Of a stretch of 64,000 bases of DNA, positions 60,603 to 64,000 are shown one piece after another (within the stretch, counting starts at the first letter, position 1; every line of letters starts with the position of its first letter). The notes beneath the pieces were generated by a model. The model was not told where the DNA came from, ran no database searches, and saw only the letters and a program-made list of their open reading frames with translations. The translations under genes were made by a program, and so were the position numbers. Source of the DNA: Pampus argenteus. Taxonomy: Eukaryota > Chordata > Actinopteri > Scombriformes > Stromateidae. The DNA lies in contig CM072875.1 of NCBI GenBank assembly GCA_036937835.1, positions 13,467,001 to 13,531,000 on the forward strand, written 5' to 3'.

Positions 60603-63600
60603 GTTACACACATTTTTCTTTTAAGGACATCTGATGCAACCACCAAGACTGTAAACAATGCTCACCTGCCACCCTTGCATCTTAGCTCATACAGTTGTTT
60701 TGACACTCAAATATTTCATAGTGTGAGGGAAAATGAGTCTGTGTCGGAAGCAGAAAAACTGACTCGTTGAGACAAAGCCTGATTTTTGATTTACTAGCAA
60801 ATACAGTATCCTATGTTGTAACATCCTCTCTCAGTGACTGCCACTTGCTTCTCTATTAAGCATGCTTGGAAAGAAATCTGATGTGCATCTATACGTCATT
60901 CAAGTCATGGCTATAGCCGTCAATTAGTTTGACTGATCCGTGTGAAGCTGTGATAGCTTTGTAGCTGCATTAAAAAATATCAACACGATAAATTATGTGG
61001 TCAATGAAATATGTAAGCTAGACGCAGCTGAATGGGTTCTATGGTTTCTTTCAAGACCAGTGCAGGTGGCTGTTCTGCTGTTATCTATATAGCCCTTCGT
61101 AGATACGTTAGATAATGGCACAGTAGATGTTTATGTTAGAATGGCGAGGTTCAAAGAGAGGGGCCCAATTTTGACGGAGATGTTTCCGGTGATTATTTAA
61201 AGAAGATCGTTTGAAGCAAGGTCTGCCAAATTTAAAGTGAAAAAAAAAAAAAAATCTCAGCAAAAGTAGACTAAATTAATTTTGTTAGACATATTACAGA
61301 AGAGCTGGGCATGAAATACAACTTGAAAATAGGTTGTTTAATTTATCACACTTATCACATCAAAAATCTACTTTACGTAAGTCTTACACGGGTCAGTTTA
61401 AGCAGGCTAGCTGCTGCTTGTTTTTGTGGCTTCTTGGCTTTTGACCTGTGACCCATGACAAATCCTCCCTTCACTCTGGAAATGACCTTGATGGTCTTCA
61501 ATCAACTTCTGTGTGAGAAATTAAGACATAGTTTGGCTCATTTATGTCTACAATAGCAGGTTTGAAGTGGAGCACTAACTGTATATTAATTGGTTTTGGG
61601 TTTTTTTTGTTTGTTTAGTTAAATACACTCATATATCCAAAACAGAAGTAAAACATTCCTAATGCATCTCACCTTTGTCTCCACCAAAATACTGGCTACT
61701 TTTCCGAGAGCTTTTGACCTTGTTAAACTATTTACAGGACAAAGTAGGCAAGCCATTATTCTGGTAAACATTTACACCACATATCAGACTGCCCGTCACT
61801 CCTTTTTTCTGGGGAATGTATTTTAGGAGCCCTGACCACATGTGCTTATCTGCCTGAGTGAGCCCAGAGTAGACCATGTGAGGCAAACATACCAGGGCTT
61901 ACTGCTGTCTGTCTCCCATCTGATGAGACTGAGCTGCCTCTGATTGGTGGGTGTCAGGTGCTGAATGAACATTGGACGTGGACATTATTGGTTTAAATTA
62001 AGTACTGATTGATTGCTGGATTGATGTCCAAAGGACTTCCAGGCATTTTTATGTGAAGTTTAAGGCTGCAGATTATTTCTGTTGGTGGCAGGTGTTCATT
62101 GTGTTGATGATGGAGTTTTGTAGCTTTAAATGGACTTTGATTACAGAACATCTTGTTGTTTATCTGTGATTTATGGGTTGTTGACTCAACGGGCGATGAT
62201 GTTGCATATACATGCTTTTCGCTTTATAGAGAATCATAATATATGCAAGATCCTTGACTGAACACGTTGGAAGACGGGAATGATCTAGTTCAGGTTTGCA
62301 ATAATCAATAGACAAAGCTTTGAAGAACACAATTTTAGAGGCATTCCCCTGGAACCTAATCCCCACTTTTAGGGGTCCACCTCCCACCATAGTTGGTTTG
62401 AATGTTTTATTTGCAGCTGTCGCCCCCTTTTGTGTTAAGACCCTTCTAGGCGGTATTGTGTGACATCCTTTCTACACCTCTCACAGAGCTTTAGTTCTTT
62501 TGAAGCTTTGCTGAATGTGACCTGGCCTTCTCTTTTCACTTCATGAATGAATAGAAACTGAAAGGTGGCGTATCATAGTAGTAAGAAACTACTTAAACAG
62601 AAAACACTCAAATACACAAACAGACAACTCATAGACATTCCACTTCCCCTCGACGTCTCTCTTGCACGATCTTGTGGAGACAGATTCATTATGCGTGGCT
62701 GCACAGCATCCTTCCAAATCATGCAACAGGTGCTTATAAAACATGTACAGGCTATAATCCTAAAAGAGTTGTAAATATGTAAAATATGTAAATCAAAAAG
62801 GCCACGAATGAAGTACATTGCTATTAAATTTGAGTTCATCCTGCTGTATACATAGAGTATGCCTGGTAATAAAGATTTGATCATATTGTGCAGCTGGTTC
62901 AATTCGACCCCAGAGACAAGATTGACTGTCAGACATGATCCTATTGCTGTGGTGACAATAGAGGTGACGTAAGTGCCTGTCTTTAGCCTGGCTGCCTGGG
63001 ACGCCAGGCCAACCCAGCAGATATTTACTACTCCACTAACAGCCACCTCGTGCTAGTTAGCGCTAGCAGTCTGGCTGGGACAGAGCGTCACGGGTGACTG
63101 TTGGACTGCCGTTCCACCTAAATCTGGAGCTCGGCTGTGGAAAAGCTTGTGAGGGTTAACGCTGAATCTATTCATCTTTTCAAGGCCGTTGTCACCAATT
63201 TATACATAGAAATATTAATCCAGTGGTCTCGGGTCTTCTGACGCACTCATTGACGCAATGGGATGTGTTATAGAGCAGAAGTTTTCCTAGTCCCATTAGA
63301 TAGGGCTGTTTCATGCATCAGTCTGCTTTCATTTGAAGTCACTGATAGGTCTCGGAAGAAATACTGCATGAGTATAATATTGCAATATTACACATATTGT
63401 ACTAAAATGTTAGTCTGCACACAGTTTTCAAGGTTTTTGAGGAAAGAGTGCCTGCAGTCAACTGTAATGAAGATTTAACTGTATCATGTATCAGTTATAT
63501 GGCCTCTATGTAAATCCTGATTTGAACTCTAGCTTTTGTAACGGTTTCATAATGACGTCTCATAAAAAAGCAAACATATAGTATTCAGTGCAGATTCTTG

Positions 63601-64000
63601 AGTTGCAGCTGCACCTCAGGCTTTTACAATGAGAAGATTTCCAACATGTAGAAACTTGTACAGTATGTACTGTATGTTTTCTGTTTCAGTTCTCTTGTGA
63701 CTTTTAGCCAACTGCTCTCCGTTGTTGTATCACTAAATCTGCAATGGAGACAGAGAAAAATACACCTCACTCCCCTTTCCACCATCCACCTGTTGCGCAC
63801 AGACAAACGGTTGTACATTGCATTGTTATAAACTGGAGGGCAACTGCTCCACCCCCCGGGGTGCCGTGCGTTCTGTCTGGCAGGGCTGATCCACGCCAAC
63901 AGAAGGTGAAGCCTCCTCTCTTTTGAAGTGCATTCCTCTGATCTAACATCACACTCTCAGGAGCTCAATCAGATGGCTTGTGTCTGTCAGGATTGTGATC
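59760..64000 (+). other. laminin gene intron 2, incomplete
   Basis: Starts with GTGAGA after the second LN exon and runs past the window edge. It contains a CA tract at 60570-60601 and an A14 run near 61241. Open frames of 130-157 codons (for example 60134-60526 plus and 63046-62573 minus) show no laminin or other recognisable similarity. Confidence 0.7.
60570..60601. repeat. CA microsatellite
   Basis: About 16 uninterrupted CA units in the laminin intron. Confidence 0.95.

Noticed and set aside
59760..64000. A third laminin exon within the window
   Set aside because: No frame resembling the expected LFHVAYVLIKFANSP segment was found on the plus strand.

Overview
The window is vertebrate nuclear DNA, most likely from a teleost fish. 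Genes are split into short exons with GT-AG introns, intergenic DNA is AT-rich and full of CA/GT, CAT and homopolymer tracts, and the encoded proteins are close to human orthologues but clearly diverged. No bacterial, organellar or viral genes were seen.

Layout. (1) About 3117-17801, plus strand: most of prkag2, the gamma-2 regulatory subunit of AMP-activated protein kinase. The first exons lie before the window. An alternative first exon (6561-6654) and an internal CpG-rich start region for the short gamma-2 form (before 12921) can be seen. The 3'UTR ends near 19215. (2) 42189-23898, minus strand: bcl2, with a BH4/BH3/BH1 exon and a BH2/tail-anchor exon separated by a 17.4 kb intron. It is tail-to-tail with prkag2. 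(3) 49056-45764, minus: kdsr, ten exons, 3-ketodihydrosphingosine reductase. (4) 55676-50979, minus: vps4b, eleven exons, the AAA+ ATPase that disassembles ESCRT-III. (5) 57386-56303, minus: three exons that copy the first three coding exons of vps4 in length and phase, but end in a stop and encode only an 83-residue MIT domain. (6) From 58776, plus: the first two coding exons of a laminin alpha chain, probably lama3, running off the right edge.

The bcl2-kdsr-vps4b block is the same trio found on human 18q21, and LAMA3 is also on human chromosome 18. prkag2 (human 7q36) beside bcl2 is a junction not seen in human. The genes do not form one pathway: AMPK energy sensing, apoptosis control, sphingolipid synthesis, membrane scission and basement membrane are neighbours by ancestry.

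The most unusual item is the MIT-only copy of vps4. It has an intact frame, intact splice sites and conserved exon phases although its protein differs from Vps4b at roughly 40% of positions. Its phases would also allow hybrid splicing into vps4b. Other items are several isoform signals in prkag2 and bcl2, CRE palindromes upstream of bcl2 and vps4b, and a TTAA-flanked non-autonomous DNA transposon in the bcl2 intron. All exon boundaries were read by eye from splice signals, frame continuity and family similarity; no search was run.
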